Shown here one piece after another: positions 25,276 to 33,312 of a stretch of DNA of 33,312 nucleotides; the stretch's first letter is position 1, and every line of letters starts with the position of its first letter. A program made the position numbers and the translations under genes. The notes under the pieces were generated by a model that searched no databases, was not told the origin of the DNA, and saw only the letters and a list, made by a program, of their open reading frames with translations. Source of the DNA: Helicobacteraceae bacterium 4484_230 (GTDB taxonomy: Bacteria > Campylobacterota > Campylobacteria > Campylobacterales > Sulfurimonadaceae); the NCBI GenBank assembly GCA_002085085.1, contig MZGN01000001.1:1-33312 (forward strand), written 5' to 3'.

Positions 25276-28024
25276 CCCTTTCAGTATGATACTTTAGTGA
25301 AACCCTGCCTGAAGAGACCGTCCGCTCGTCCGCTTGAGGTACGGCATCCAAACGGCAGTTATCCGCGAGCTGGTAATTAAACTCAAGGGGAATATTGGCA
25401 TGAAAGCGCATAAACACCTCTTTTGCAGAGCGCTTGTGTGAAAGCAGCTTGCCGTTCGAATCGACCAGATAATTCTGCCTCTTCTGCTTGCCTGCAATAC
25501 TAAAGCGGTGCGTACTACCGCTATCAAGATGCAGATAGTTACCGCTTGAATGCTTTTTGATTCCCGCAACTCCTACAGAAAGGTCGAAATCGATAAAACC
25601 GCTCTCCGGCAGACGAAGAGTTTTAAGAGAGTGCATGCCTGCTGCCAGCCATTCATTCCCATCTTTAGCCATAGATACTTCATAAAAGTCCATAGCTTTT
25701 AAAATATATTCCGACGTATATATAGGCATCACCTCCTGTACCATAGCCCAGTCGAAAACCGTATGAAGTGCCCTTAGTGAAGCTTTTTTTGAACCGGAAT
25801 AGAGGTGAAAGTAGATATCTATCGGCTTGAAACGCCTTGGGGCATCGGTCAGCTTAAAGGTTTGGATCACCTTTTTAAAACCCCAAAATGGCCCCAGCCA
25901 ATTGTTTGTATATACATTTTCATTCTGTGCGGCCGTAAATATCTGATAATAATTGCCTCTTTTGATACCCATAGGGGAGATAAGGCTCAGCCACGGGCTG
26001 GTATTTGTAGCCATCGTATCACCGCCGTTGATCTGTAAAATATTATTTTTGTAAACATATGACAGTGTTGTCTCTGTCGGCATACAGTCACCGCTCCAGA
26101 AAACCATATTGGTCGATCTTCCTTCAGGTTCAAGTCTGGTATTGATATATCTTAAAGATCCCAGAAGCTCCCGGTCAAGTGAAAAATCATAGTTCTTTAC
26201 GTTAAGACGGTATTTTGGATCCAGATGGCCGTCTACTATTTTTCCCCAATAAAACGGATGGGTATAGGTATGCGTAGCCGCCTCAACATTCTCAAGCGCA
26301 AAAATACGGCGCGCGATCTTTTCAAGACTGGGACTGAGTTTTGGATAAAGCCCATACGCCGCAGTCTCCCCTTCTATGATAGAGACGGATAACGGTATGT
26401 GGTATTTGGTAAAGATCTCATCATAAAGCACCTGCCCGGAAAAAAGCTCCGGGTTCCACTCGGCCCTGTTCATGATTCCGTCTCCGTCAATATGCACAAA
26501 AAGCAGCCGCCTGCCATTTTCTGTCGTTACATCCGGAGCCGGCAGCAGCGGGAGCCGCAGTGATTCACGCAACAGTTTGAAAGGGTTGGCGATCCAGAGA
26601 TTCTCCTGGTTTATCTCGGCCATTACCGCCCCCTCGAACGCGTATCCGCCCCATGGAGTAATAGCGGCCAACACACTCGTGCCTCTTGCATACTTCACAC
26701 TGCACAAAGGTTTTGCGTTATCCGGCATAAACAATGATTCACCCGAAGGAATAAAGGGCTCTATTTCAAAACCCATACGGGAGTTATCATATATCAGCCT
26801 GCCCCTATTTTGATATCCGGGCTTTATGGCTAACGGTTCCACGGATATCTTAAACATATCGAACAGTTTTTTATGCTTTTCAGCCTCGATAGACTCCAGC
26901 ATCAGCAACTTAATACCGCTGTTATACAAACCCGCCATCTTCGCTTCAAACTTTTTTGGGTATTTTACGGCATAGGTTCCGTTGATCCATACTGTAACGC
27001 CGGCATAGCGGTCAACATCGGGCGGACGAAGCTTCCACTCGGAAATCGGCTTGATCACAGGAATATAACCCATATATTCCAGCGACATTGCAAGGTAAAG
27101 AAAAGATGTGGAGTACATTTTATCATCACCTGGCGTTCCATCAAACTCCGTATCATCATAAAGCAGCAACACCTCCCGCCTGACTGCTATTTTGCTGCTT
27201 TTGCCAAAGCGCTGCAGGTATCGGTCGGCAACATACGGGATCAGTCCCAGCTCTTCAATGGATGCAATCGCTTTTTGTATCTTCTTCTCTTCTTTCATAG
27301 GCAGATAATCGACGGCGATAACAGGTATATGATACTCTTGTATCTTTTTTACTTGGGCAAGAAGCCATTTGCGGTCTGCTTCGGAAACATTTTTATATTT
27401 AAGCTCTTTGCCCGAGAGTCCGTGAAAAAGCGACTCAAAAAGGACAGCCTCGATGCAGCCGTGCACATCATCAATAAGCTCAAATCCGCGATTTATAATC
27501 AGCTTGCACTCCGGATAACGACTATGAAACTCTTTGATCAGGGAAATCAGCCCAAGGCGCATCCGTTCTACATCTTTTTTCTCTTTCACCGCAAGAGTGT
27601 AGGAGTCCAGCGTGTCAAAGAAAAAATTTTTAAAACCCTTTTTTAGTAAAGGGCCGATAACTTTTTCAAAAAAGAAATGCCGATAGGCTTTACTTCCCAC
27701 ATCCACAACCGCTGCATTCCAGATGTCATTTTTGCCAATTATCCACTCCGGATTAACCTCGGAATAGTAAGAGAGCTCTTTCTCAACCTCGCCTACACTG
27801 ACATATGCGTAGATATTTTTTTTATAAAGTTTAAAACCATGCGATGCGGTGTCTACATGTTCCGGCTGAAGGATGATGTAATCATGTATGCCTACCTGGC
27901 TGTACGAAATATCATCGCCATAGTAGACCATCGCGCTTTTTCTTTCCAATGATGAGGCATAAAGTGCCTGGAAGGTAAAAACTACAAACAGGATTGATAT
28001 TTTAACGAAGCATAAAAGTTTCAT
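25247..28024 (-). CDS. pelA: PelA-like bifunctional glycoside hydrolase / polysaccharide deacetylase
   Basis: N-terminal PelA hydrolase-type 'VYYGDDISYSQVGIHDYIILQPEHVD...FFFDTLDSY'; deacetylase motifs 'VHIDGDGIMNRAEW' and 'ATHTYTHPFYW'. Confidence 0.92.
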   Translation of the reverse strand: MKLLCFVKISILFVVFTFQALYASSLERKSAMVYYGDDISYSQVGIHDYIILQPEHVDTASHGFKLYKKNIYAYVSVGEVEKELSYYSEVNPEWIIGKNDIWNAAVVDVGSKAYRHFFFEKVIGPLLKKGFKNFFFDTLDSYTLAVKEKKDVERMRLGLISLIKEFHSRYPECKLIINRGFELIDDVHGCIEAVLFESLFHGLSGKELKYKNVSEADRKWLLAQVKKIQEYHIPVIAVDYLPMKEEKKIQKAIASIEELGLIPYVADRYLQRFGKSSKIAVRREVLLLYDDTEFDGTPGDDKMYSTSFLYLAMSLEYMGYIPVIKPISEWKLRPPDVDRYAGVTVWINGTYAVKYPKKFEAKMAGLYNSGIKLLMLESIEAEKHKKLFDMFKISVEPLAIKPGYQNRGRLIYDNSRMGFEIEPFIPSGESLFMPDNAKPLCSVKYARGTSVLAAITPWGGYAFEGAVMAEINQENLWIANPFKLLRESLRLPLLPAPDVTTENGRRLLFVHIDGDGIMNRAEWNPELFSGQVLYDEIFTKYHIPLSVSIIEGETAAYGLYPKLSPSLEKIARRIFALENVEAATHTYTHPFYWGKIVDGHLDPKYRLNVKNYDFSLDRELLGSLRYINTRLEPEGRSTNMVFWSGDCMPTETTLSYVYKNNILQINGGDTMATNTSPWLSLISPMGIKRGNYYQIFTAAQNENVYTNNWLGPFWGFKKVIQTFKLTDAPRRFKPIDIYFHLYSGSKKASLRALHTVFDWAMVQEVMPIYTSEYILKAMDFYEVSMAKDGNEWLAAGMHSLKTLRLPESGFIDFDLSVGVAGIKKHSSGNYLHLDSGSTHRFSIAGKQKRQNYLVDSNGKLLSHKRSAKEVFMRFHANIPLEFNYQLADNCRLDAVPQADERTVSSGRVSLKYHTERDANVTVRCR

Positions 28025-29240
28025 ATTCCAACTCCCTCAACTCTCGTCTCAACACAAAAAGGCTGCCTATAAATACTATCAACAAAGATACAGCATAACC
28101 ATAACCAAACATAGACGGCCCCAGGTAGATAGACACGAAAGAGAGTGATCCATTAAGAAAGAAAAACAGAAGGGACATCCACATCGCGATCACTCTTCTG
28201 TCAATATAGTAAAGCAGAGCCATAACTGACATAAAACCCAACTGAAGCTGCGCGCCTATGGTGAGAATATGAAACAGCCCAAGATAGATAAGCTTAAGCG
28301 TCGCGCCATTGCGTATGGCATCGAAAAACAGTTCATATTTTTCTGCAAAATCGGCCTCGAGACGAAAAAAGAAAATTGCCATACCCGGCAAAATAGAGAG
28401 ATAGGCGATAAAAATCGGCATATCGTACACTATGGAGGCATGCAGCTTTCCAATTACTTCATAACCGGTCAGGGGGTGGTACCAAAATACAAATTTATCC
28501 ACCCATACTCCCAGGTTGTAAAAAAAGCCCGCAAAACCTAAACTCCAGTAAAAATTTTTACTATTGAAAAAACGAAAACTTATCAATCTTGAAGATTTAT
28601 ATGTCTTGGTGATCAGGGTCATCATAATGGCTAGAAGCAGAGCGTTTCCAAGAAAGAAAATAAAGATCATATTTTCAAGATTTTTTCCAAAATAGAAAGA
28701 GAGCACAATGATCAGGCCATACGAAAGGGCAAATGCAATCAATACGGAACGGTAATATTTCAGACTGGCTGCCAGTATGTTTGAAATCCAAACACCAGAG
28801 AGCACCAAAAAGGTTGAAAGTACGCCGATGGCAAACAGATTGCCCTGTTCTGGAAAAACAAAAAGCAAAAAAGGATATACAAAAACAAAACCTACTATCC
28901 AGATAATTAAAAGTGCTCCATAGTAGGCCGGCAAAAGTTCATCCTCTCTGCCTGCAAATATCTCATCAGCGATAAACCTGGTAAAAGGCAACTGCATAAA
29001 ACCTGTAATTATCATGCTTGAAGCCAATGCTATCGCGTAAGTGATGACAATCTGAAACTGAATTACACTCGTATCCATTTTCATTGTCGCAAGGTTGACA
29101 AAACCTACAAAAAGAATTGCAACAATCGAGATGACCCATGGGCCTGAGCTCAGCAGTGCCGAATAGCCGTAAACTTTTGCCAATGAGAATAGTCTGTCTT
29201 TTTTCAGTACTCTTCGAAGCTCAAATCCTATTCCGGCCAT
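28002..29240 (-). CDS. pelG: PelG, polytopic membrane protein for Pel export
   Basis: 'MAGIGFELRRVLKKDRLFSLAKVYGYSALLSSGPWVISI' and about 12 TM segments. Confidence 0.94.
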   Translation of the reverse strand: MAGIGFELRRVLKKDRLFSLAKVYGYSALLSSGPWVISIVAILFVGFVNLATMKMDTSVIQFQIVITYAIALASSMIITGFMQLPFTRFIADEIFAGREDELLPAYYGALLIIWIVGFVFVYPFLLFVFPEQGNLFAIGVLSTFLVLSGVWISNILAASLKYYRSVLIAFALSYGLIIVLSFYFGKNLENMIFIFFLGNALLLAIMMTLITKTYKSSRLISFRFFNSKNFYWSLGFAGFFYNLGVWVDKFVFWYHPLTGYEVIGKLHASIVYDMPIFIAYLSILPGMAIFFFRLEADFAEKYELFFDAIRNGATLKLIYLGLFHILTIGAQLQLGFMSVMALLYYIDRRVIAMWMSLLFFFLNGSLSFVSIYLGPSMFGYGYAVSLLIVFIGSLFVLRRELRELEYETFMLR

Positions 29241-29241
29241 A

Positions 29242-30732
29242 TTACATCACCTCTTTATAGGCCATGCGGTAATTCTCGAGAAACGTATCCTGCCTATAAT
29301 AACGTTGCACACGCTCGAGCGCAGCTTTTTGGGCGCTTATCCAAGCTTCGTTATCAGTAAGGAAACGGATATAGTTTTCAGCCAGTGCCGAAGGGTTGGC
29401 TATCGGGGTAACCGCTCCCGCCCTTCCTATTGCCTCGTCCTCTTCTCCAAGTCCTCCATAAATCAGGTCTCGACAGCTTCCAACATCCGTAGCTACACAT
29501 GGAACACCTGCCGCATAACCCTCAAGGATAGTAAGCGGCATGCCCTCGCTCACCGATGTCAATGTAAGCAAACCTGTTTGGGGTAATATATCTTTTATAT
29601 TCTGAAATCCTTTAAAATAAAAATTGCTCTCGAGCTTAAGCGTCTCTACCATATTTATGCACTCTTGGGCATATAGAGGATCTTCATCCAGCGGTCCTAC
29701 TACCCAGGCTTCTATATCCTCGATCTCATTGGCAACTATCCTTACAGCACGGATAAAAGTTTTTATGTCTTTGATCGATACAACACGTCCTATAAGAGTG
29801 ATAACCTTCGGTATATCCGCAGGTCTTTTCAAACAGCACTCTCCCAGCTCATCTACATTGACACCATTGGGTATGATCTTTGTCTTTGACCTGTCAGCTC
29901 CAAAATAGACCTGTATATCTCTGGCTCCGGAGAATAGAGAGAAAATTTTATCTGCACGACGGTAACTGAAAACACCGATCTGCTCAAAGAAACTTACCCA
30001 CATTTTTTTTATGTAATTGAACTCTTCAGGCTGCTTAAGGAGTGTCGGTTTTTGAAACTTGATCCAGTCTGCTGTCAGCATGTCTATTTTTCTCTCACGC
30101 GTATAAATACCATGTTCGGTCAATACAAAAGGAGTGCCGGTGTTATACGAAGCCAACGATGCCAAAAAACCTGCGTAGCCTGTTGACGGACTGTGAAGCA
30201 GTCTGCACTCCGGCAGTTTTTTTACGATATCAGCCAAGATCCAGATAGGCTTGTGAATATTTCTCACTGTCCAAAAATAGTCGATAAAAGGCAGGTCCGG
30301 ACAATTTTGAGAATACTTTTCCTTGATGAATTCCCAAGACTGTTTGCCATACAAAAAGTGCTTGTATGTCACTTTTTCAGTATAAAACTGAATATTTTTC
30401 ATAGTAGATGGCATATCTCCATCGGCACTTTTAAACCAACTGTACAGATCTTCTATGCTTTCAAAGGAGTCGGTATCCGGCACCCTTTTAGCAGGGTGCC
30501 CGCCCTCTTCCTCAAAAAGATAGTGCGTTTCCAGATGAACAAGGTTCTCAGGCAGCTTATAGCGCATTTCATCATATTCCGATCTGGCTGACCCCAAAAA
30601 AACAATACCGAAATTCAACTCCGGCATACCGCTGATAAGTTGATGGATCCAGGTGGAAACGCCTCCCCTGATATAAGGATAGGTCCCTTCCGCAAGAAGA
30701 AGGATATCGATCGCTTTTTTACTCTTTTCCAT
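29242..30732 (-). CDS. pelF: PelF, GT4-family glycosyltransferase
   Basis: 'LLLAEGTYPYIRGGVSTWIHQLISGMPELNFGIVFLGS', 'LTEHGIYTRERKID', 'SVSEGMPLTILEGYAAGVPCVATDVGSCRDLI'. Confidence 0.95.
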   Translation of the reverse strand: MEKSKKAIDILLLAEGTYPYIRGGVSTWIHQLISGMPELNFGIVFLGSARSEYDEMRYKLPENLVHLETHYLFEEEGGHPAKRVPDTDSFESIEDLYSWFKSADGDMPSTMKNIQFYTEKVTYKHFLYGKQSWEFIKEKYSQNCPDLPFIDYFWTVRNIHKPIWILADIVKKLPECRLLHSPSTGYAGFLASLASYNTGTPFVLTEHGIYTRERKIDMLTADWIKFQKPTLLKQPEEFNYIKKMWVSFFEQIGVFSYRRADKIFSLFSGARDIQVYFGADRSKTKIIPNGVNVDELGECCLKRPADIPKVITLIGRVVSIKDIKTFIRAVRIVANEIEDIEAWVVGPLDEDPLYAQECINMVETLKLESNFYFKGFQNIKDILPQTGLLTLTSVSEGMPLTILEGYAAGVPCVATDVGSCRDLIYGGLGEEDEAIGRAGAVTPIANPSALAENYIRFLTDNEAWISAQKAALERVQRYYRQDTFLENYRMAYKEVM

Positions 30733-31681
30733 ATACTTGCGAACCCTCCTTCCACTGTTCTACCAATGGATTAAGCAGCATATTTATCTGTAAACTCTCT
30801 GCGCCGCTTAACAACTTCTTCACTATTGAGAACTCTCTTTTATTATAATGGATTTCCGCCAGGTAGGGAATCATAAATTCATTATTTCGGCCGCCGTATC
30901 TTACTGCCAACTCAAGATATGCCTCCGCGCTGTCATAATCTTTCAGCATCAAGGAGCATCTCCCAAGCAGCAGGCACAACTTTCCATTCTCGGGGTTTGT
31001 CCTTAAAGACTCTTTGGCATATTTCTGAACTTCCCTGGCAATAAACTCCTTCAGGTCACTATCGGCAAGCTCAAAATAAACTATATCCCAATAAAGAAAT
31101 GCGAGCTCTTCCGCGAGTTTCGCTTTCTCTTCCCGTCCGGATACATTTTCTATAGCCTGCAGTTTCTGATGTATCTGACTGTTTATACCGCGCTCAAGCT
31201 TGTCTATAACCGCAAAACCATAAAGCCTGATCTCATCATTTCGGTCGGAAAGACTGTTTTTTATCAATGCAATATCATTTTTGCCTACACTCTCTACCAA
31301 GGAGACCAGTGCCTTCATCTTCAATGATTCAGACATTACGTCGCCGCCAAGTATGCGCCCCATAGAAGCCTCACCAAAAATCCTGCGAACCTCCGGGAAC
31401 TCGCTGCTGAAACCCGCCATATCGATATACTCGACATTACTCAACTGCTCTTCGTATTTAACTGTTCTAAGGTAGTAGATGATCCAAGCCGTCATCAAAA
31501 AGCCTACCAGCGGGAGCGCTACATTAAAAACCCAGAAAAAAATAAAAATTTTACTCTTTTCGCCAGGGAATTTTTCCCCAAGCATATATATAGAGACCAA
31601 TGCCGGAAAAATAGATACGATTGAAAATACCAGATAAATATAACCCAGAGGTTTATCCAGGAAAAAGAGCCATAGACTCAT
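30719..31681 (-). CDS. pelE: PelE, TM plus TPR protein
   Basis: Two N-terminal TM segments, HEAT/TPR-like helical repeats, located between pelD and pelF. Confidence 0.82.
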   Translation of the reverse strand: MSLWLFFLDKPLGYIYLVFSIVSIFPALVSIYMLGEKFPGEKSKIFIFFWVFNVALPLVGFLMTAWIIYYLRTVKYEEQLSNVEYIDMAGFSSEFPEVRRIFGEASMGRILGGDVMSESLKMKALVSLVESVGKNDIALIKNSLSDRNDEIRLYGFAVIDKLERGINSQIHQKLQAIENVSGREEKAKLAEELAFLYWDIVYFELADSDLKEFIAREVQKYAKESLRTNPENGKLCLLLGRCSLMLKDYDSAEAYLELAVRYGGRNNEFMIPYLAEIHYNKREFSIVKKLLSGAESLQINMLLNPLVEQWKEGSQVYGKE

Positions 31682-32283
31682 TCTTGTCCCAATACAAAAG
31701 ATTCGATCAAATCGATTTTAGAAACAGGAAAGCTGGCTATTTCAACCAGATTGGAATCTTTGATCTCCACATCCTGCTTGACTTTTTCCATATAACCATG
31801 CACTGATGAAACATCTGAAAAAGGAAAGAGTATAGCGATCACATCGGCCTTGTCTGTACTTGTAGAGCTCATAATATCCAAAGCCCTTAAATTCTTTTCG
31901 ACAACACTTAATATAAGATGGGTTTTCAGTTTACTTTTTGAACGGAATATCAAAACTGTCGATCTGGCACTATGTTTTTTATAAAGACGGTTCAGCCTAT
32001 AGATCTCAAAACGGAAGTTTTCCTGAAAATATGGCATAAAATCTCTGATGCCGTTCAGTATCCTCATTTTATGCAACTCGTCAAACATATAATTTACTAA
32101 AATTGAAATAGAGATAAGGGCGTCTTTGTTGAATGACATAAACGGCATCTCCTCGATCGCAAAAATACCTACGACGGTATCATCTGAAACTGCCGGTATG
32201 ACAGCAAGGTATTTACCGGCGCTGTACTCTTCATCCCCGCTGACATAAATCGGCATCTTTTTTTCAAAAACATCAACAACCAT
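31678..32283 (-). CDS. pelD: PelD C-terminal part: end of GAF and degenerate GGDEF c-di-GMP-receptor domain
   Basis: 'GKYLAVIPAVSDDTVVGIFAIEEMPFMSFNKDALISISILVNYMFDEL' (GAF end) and degenerate GGDEF with RxxD ('LRALD'); overlaps the N-terminal ORF by 11 nt in another frame. Confidence 0.75.
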   Translation of the reverse strand: MVVDVFEKKMPIYVSGDEEYSAGKYLAVIPAVSDDTVVGIFAIEEMPFMSFNKDALISISILVNYMFDELHKMRILNGIRDFMPYFQENFRFEIYRLNRLYKKHSARSTVLIFRSKSKLKTHLILSVVEKNLRALDIMSSTSTDKADVIAILFPFSDVSSVHGYMEKVKQDVEIKDSNLVEIASFPVSKIDLIESFVLGQE

Positions 32284-32842
32284 CAGATCTCTCTATTGTA
32301 AATACCTTCTTCAACAGCTGTAAGAACTGCTGAAAAAAATCATCTCTGCTTCTGGCGTAAAAATCGTCTTTTATTTTTCGTATAGAGTTCTGAATGCTCA
32401 TTGGCTTGACCACATAGCTTTTCTCTATCTGGTCATGTGAGATCTTCAGGGTATAGAAAGCCTTGCTTAACTCAAACAATTTATGCCTTGTAAACTCCGC
32501 TTCCGTTTTCTGCAATATGATTGTTTGTGTCCAGTAATAGTGAAATTCTCCGAAGATCAATACCAAAACAAGTTCACTCAAAAAGACTTCATAAAAAAAG
32601 TCCGGATAACCGAACTTCATTGCGACACCAAATAGAGATATCGCCAACAAACCGCTGGAAATGCCGTGAAACAGAGTGATTATTGTTAATACGATAGTTA
32701 AAAAAGATACGGAACTCTCAAGCATACAAATATCTTGAGGGTTGGTAAAATAACCCGCACCCAGATAGATACCGACTATTGCTACCGTCTCCAGATAGGG
32801 ATAGTTCAGAAGTGTCTTTCTGGCTTTATTGGTTAAAAGCAT
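32273..32842 (-). CDS. pelD: PelD N-terminal part: TM region, coiled coil and beginning of GAF
   Basis: Several TM segments then '...DDFFQQFLQLLKKVFTIERSDGC*'; ends abruptly at the start of the GAF domain. Confidence 0.75.
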   Translation of the reverse strand: MLLTNKARKTLLNYPYLETVAIVGIYLGAGYFTNPQDICMLESSVSFLTIVLTIITLFHGISSGLLAISLFGVAMKFGYPDFFYEVFLSELVLVLIFGEFHYYWTQTIILQKTEAEFTRHKLFELSKAFYTLKISHDQIEKSYVVKPMSIQNSIRKIKDDFYARSRDDFFQQFLQLLKKVFTIERSDGC

Positions 32843-32853
32843 ATGTCAGACAA

Positions 32854-33312
32854 TTAATTTTCAGCGGAGAACAGCATGGAGGTTATCAGCTCTTGGGCAA
32901 CAACTCCGATTGAGGTATTTCCCCAACTGCTATCCGACCCGGTAGTACTCCAGGCAACTTCTCCCGAATCGACATCGATAAATTTTAAATGCAGACTAAC
33001 GGCCGGCTCACCGTCTATTCCTGTTTTGTAGCGCCACTCACTGACACCGCCGGTCAATATATACTTATCACCGCTTTTTTTCGCTTCCTGAAGCTTTTGG
33101 GAGAGCGTATGACCTGAAGCGTCGGCTACTGTATCTATTTTATTATTTACACGATAACCCCTGGCAAGCATCACGCCTTCGGCAATATTTGCCGCGCGCA
33201 TACCTGCTCTTGGGGTATCCGTATAATTATCCAGAGCATAAAGTGATATGCTGCCTGCTTTTTCAATCGAAGGAATAGGGCTGCTTGAAGAAACCTGAAC
33301 ATGGCTGCATCC
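32854..33312 (-). CDS. pelC: PelC-like outer-membrane lipoprotein (N-terminus truncated by window edge)
   Basis: Frame stays open to the window edge: GCSHVQVSSSSPIPSIEKAGSISLYALDNYTDTPRAGMRAANIAEGVMLARGY...; GC at the edge fits a lipobox; position directly upstream of pelD. Confidence 0.85.
   Translation of the reverse strand, partial: GCSHVQVSSSSPIPSIEKAGSISLYALDNYTDTPRAGMRAANIAEGVMLARGYRVNNKIDTVADASGHTLSQKLQEAKKSGDKYILTGGVSEWRYKTGIDGEPAVSLHLKFIDVDSGEVAWSTTGSDSSWGNTSIGVVAQELITSMLFSAEN

Noticed and set aside
26873-27646. 257-aa plus-strand ORF opposite pelA
   Set aside because: Fully antisense to a well-supported PelA coding sequence; low-complexity, no motif; shadow ORF.
30193-30591. 132-aa plus-strand ORF opposite pelF
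   Set aside because: Antisense shadow of a conserved glycosyltransferase.

Overview
The window looks like a chromosomal segment of a Campylobacterota (Sulfurimonas/Sulfurovum-like) bacterium, inferred from protein sequences and gene order only. Left part: 5' end of ilvC, a few small or orphan genes, then the conserved minus-strand block ruvX-mnmE-jag-yidC-yidD-rnpA-rpmH, a tetraheme cytochrome c and clpB. Middle: a plus-strand run ctpA-purC-purS-purQ-(SH3-like membrane protein)-plsC-crcB. Right (about 15.7-33.3 kb, minus strand): a long co-directional block encoding a Pel-type exopolysaccharide system (pelC, pelD, pelE, pelF, pelG, pelA, pelB). It runs directly into a parvulin-type PPIase, a HupE/UreJ-like membrane protein, a hybrid histidine kinase with Hpt, a REC-GGDEF diguanylate cyclase and an ABC ATPase. 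Most notable observations: (1) pelD, the c-di-GMP receptor gene, is split in its GAF domain in a way that looks like an out-of-frame internal deletion; (2) PelB is encoded as two ORFs; (3) the Pel genes are physically joined to a phosphorelay/diguanylate cyclase pair and a PPIase-HupE pair; (4) two HAIR/HspR-like operators overlap a consensus promoter upstream of clpB; (5) rnpA has no ATG/GTG/TTG start and probably initiates at ATT. No tRNA, rRNA, CRISPR array or mobile element was recognised.
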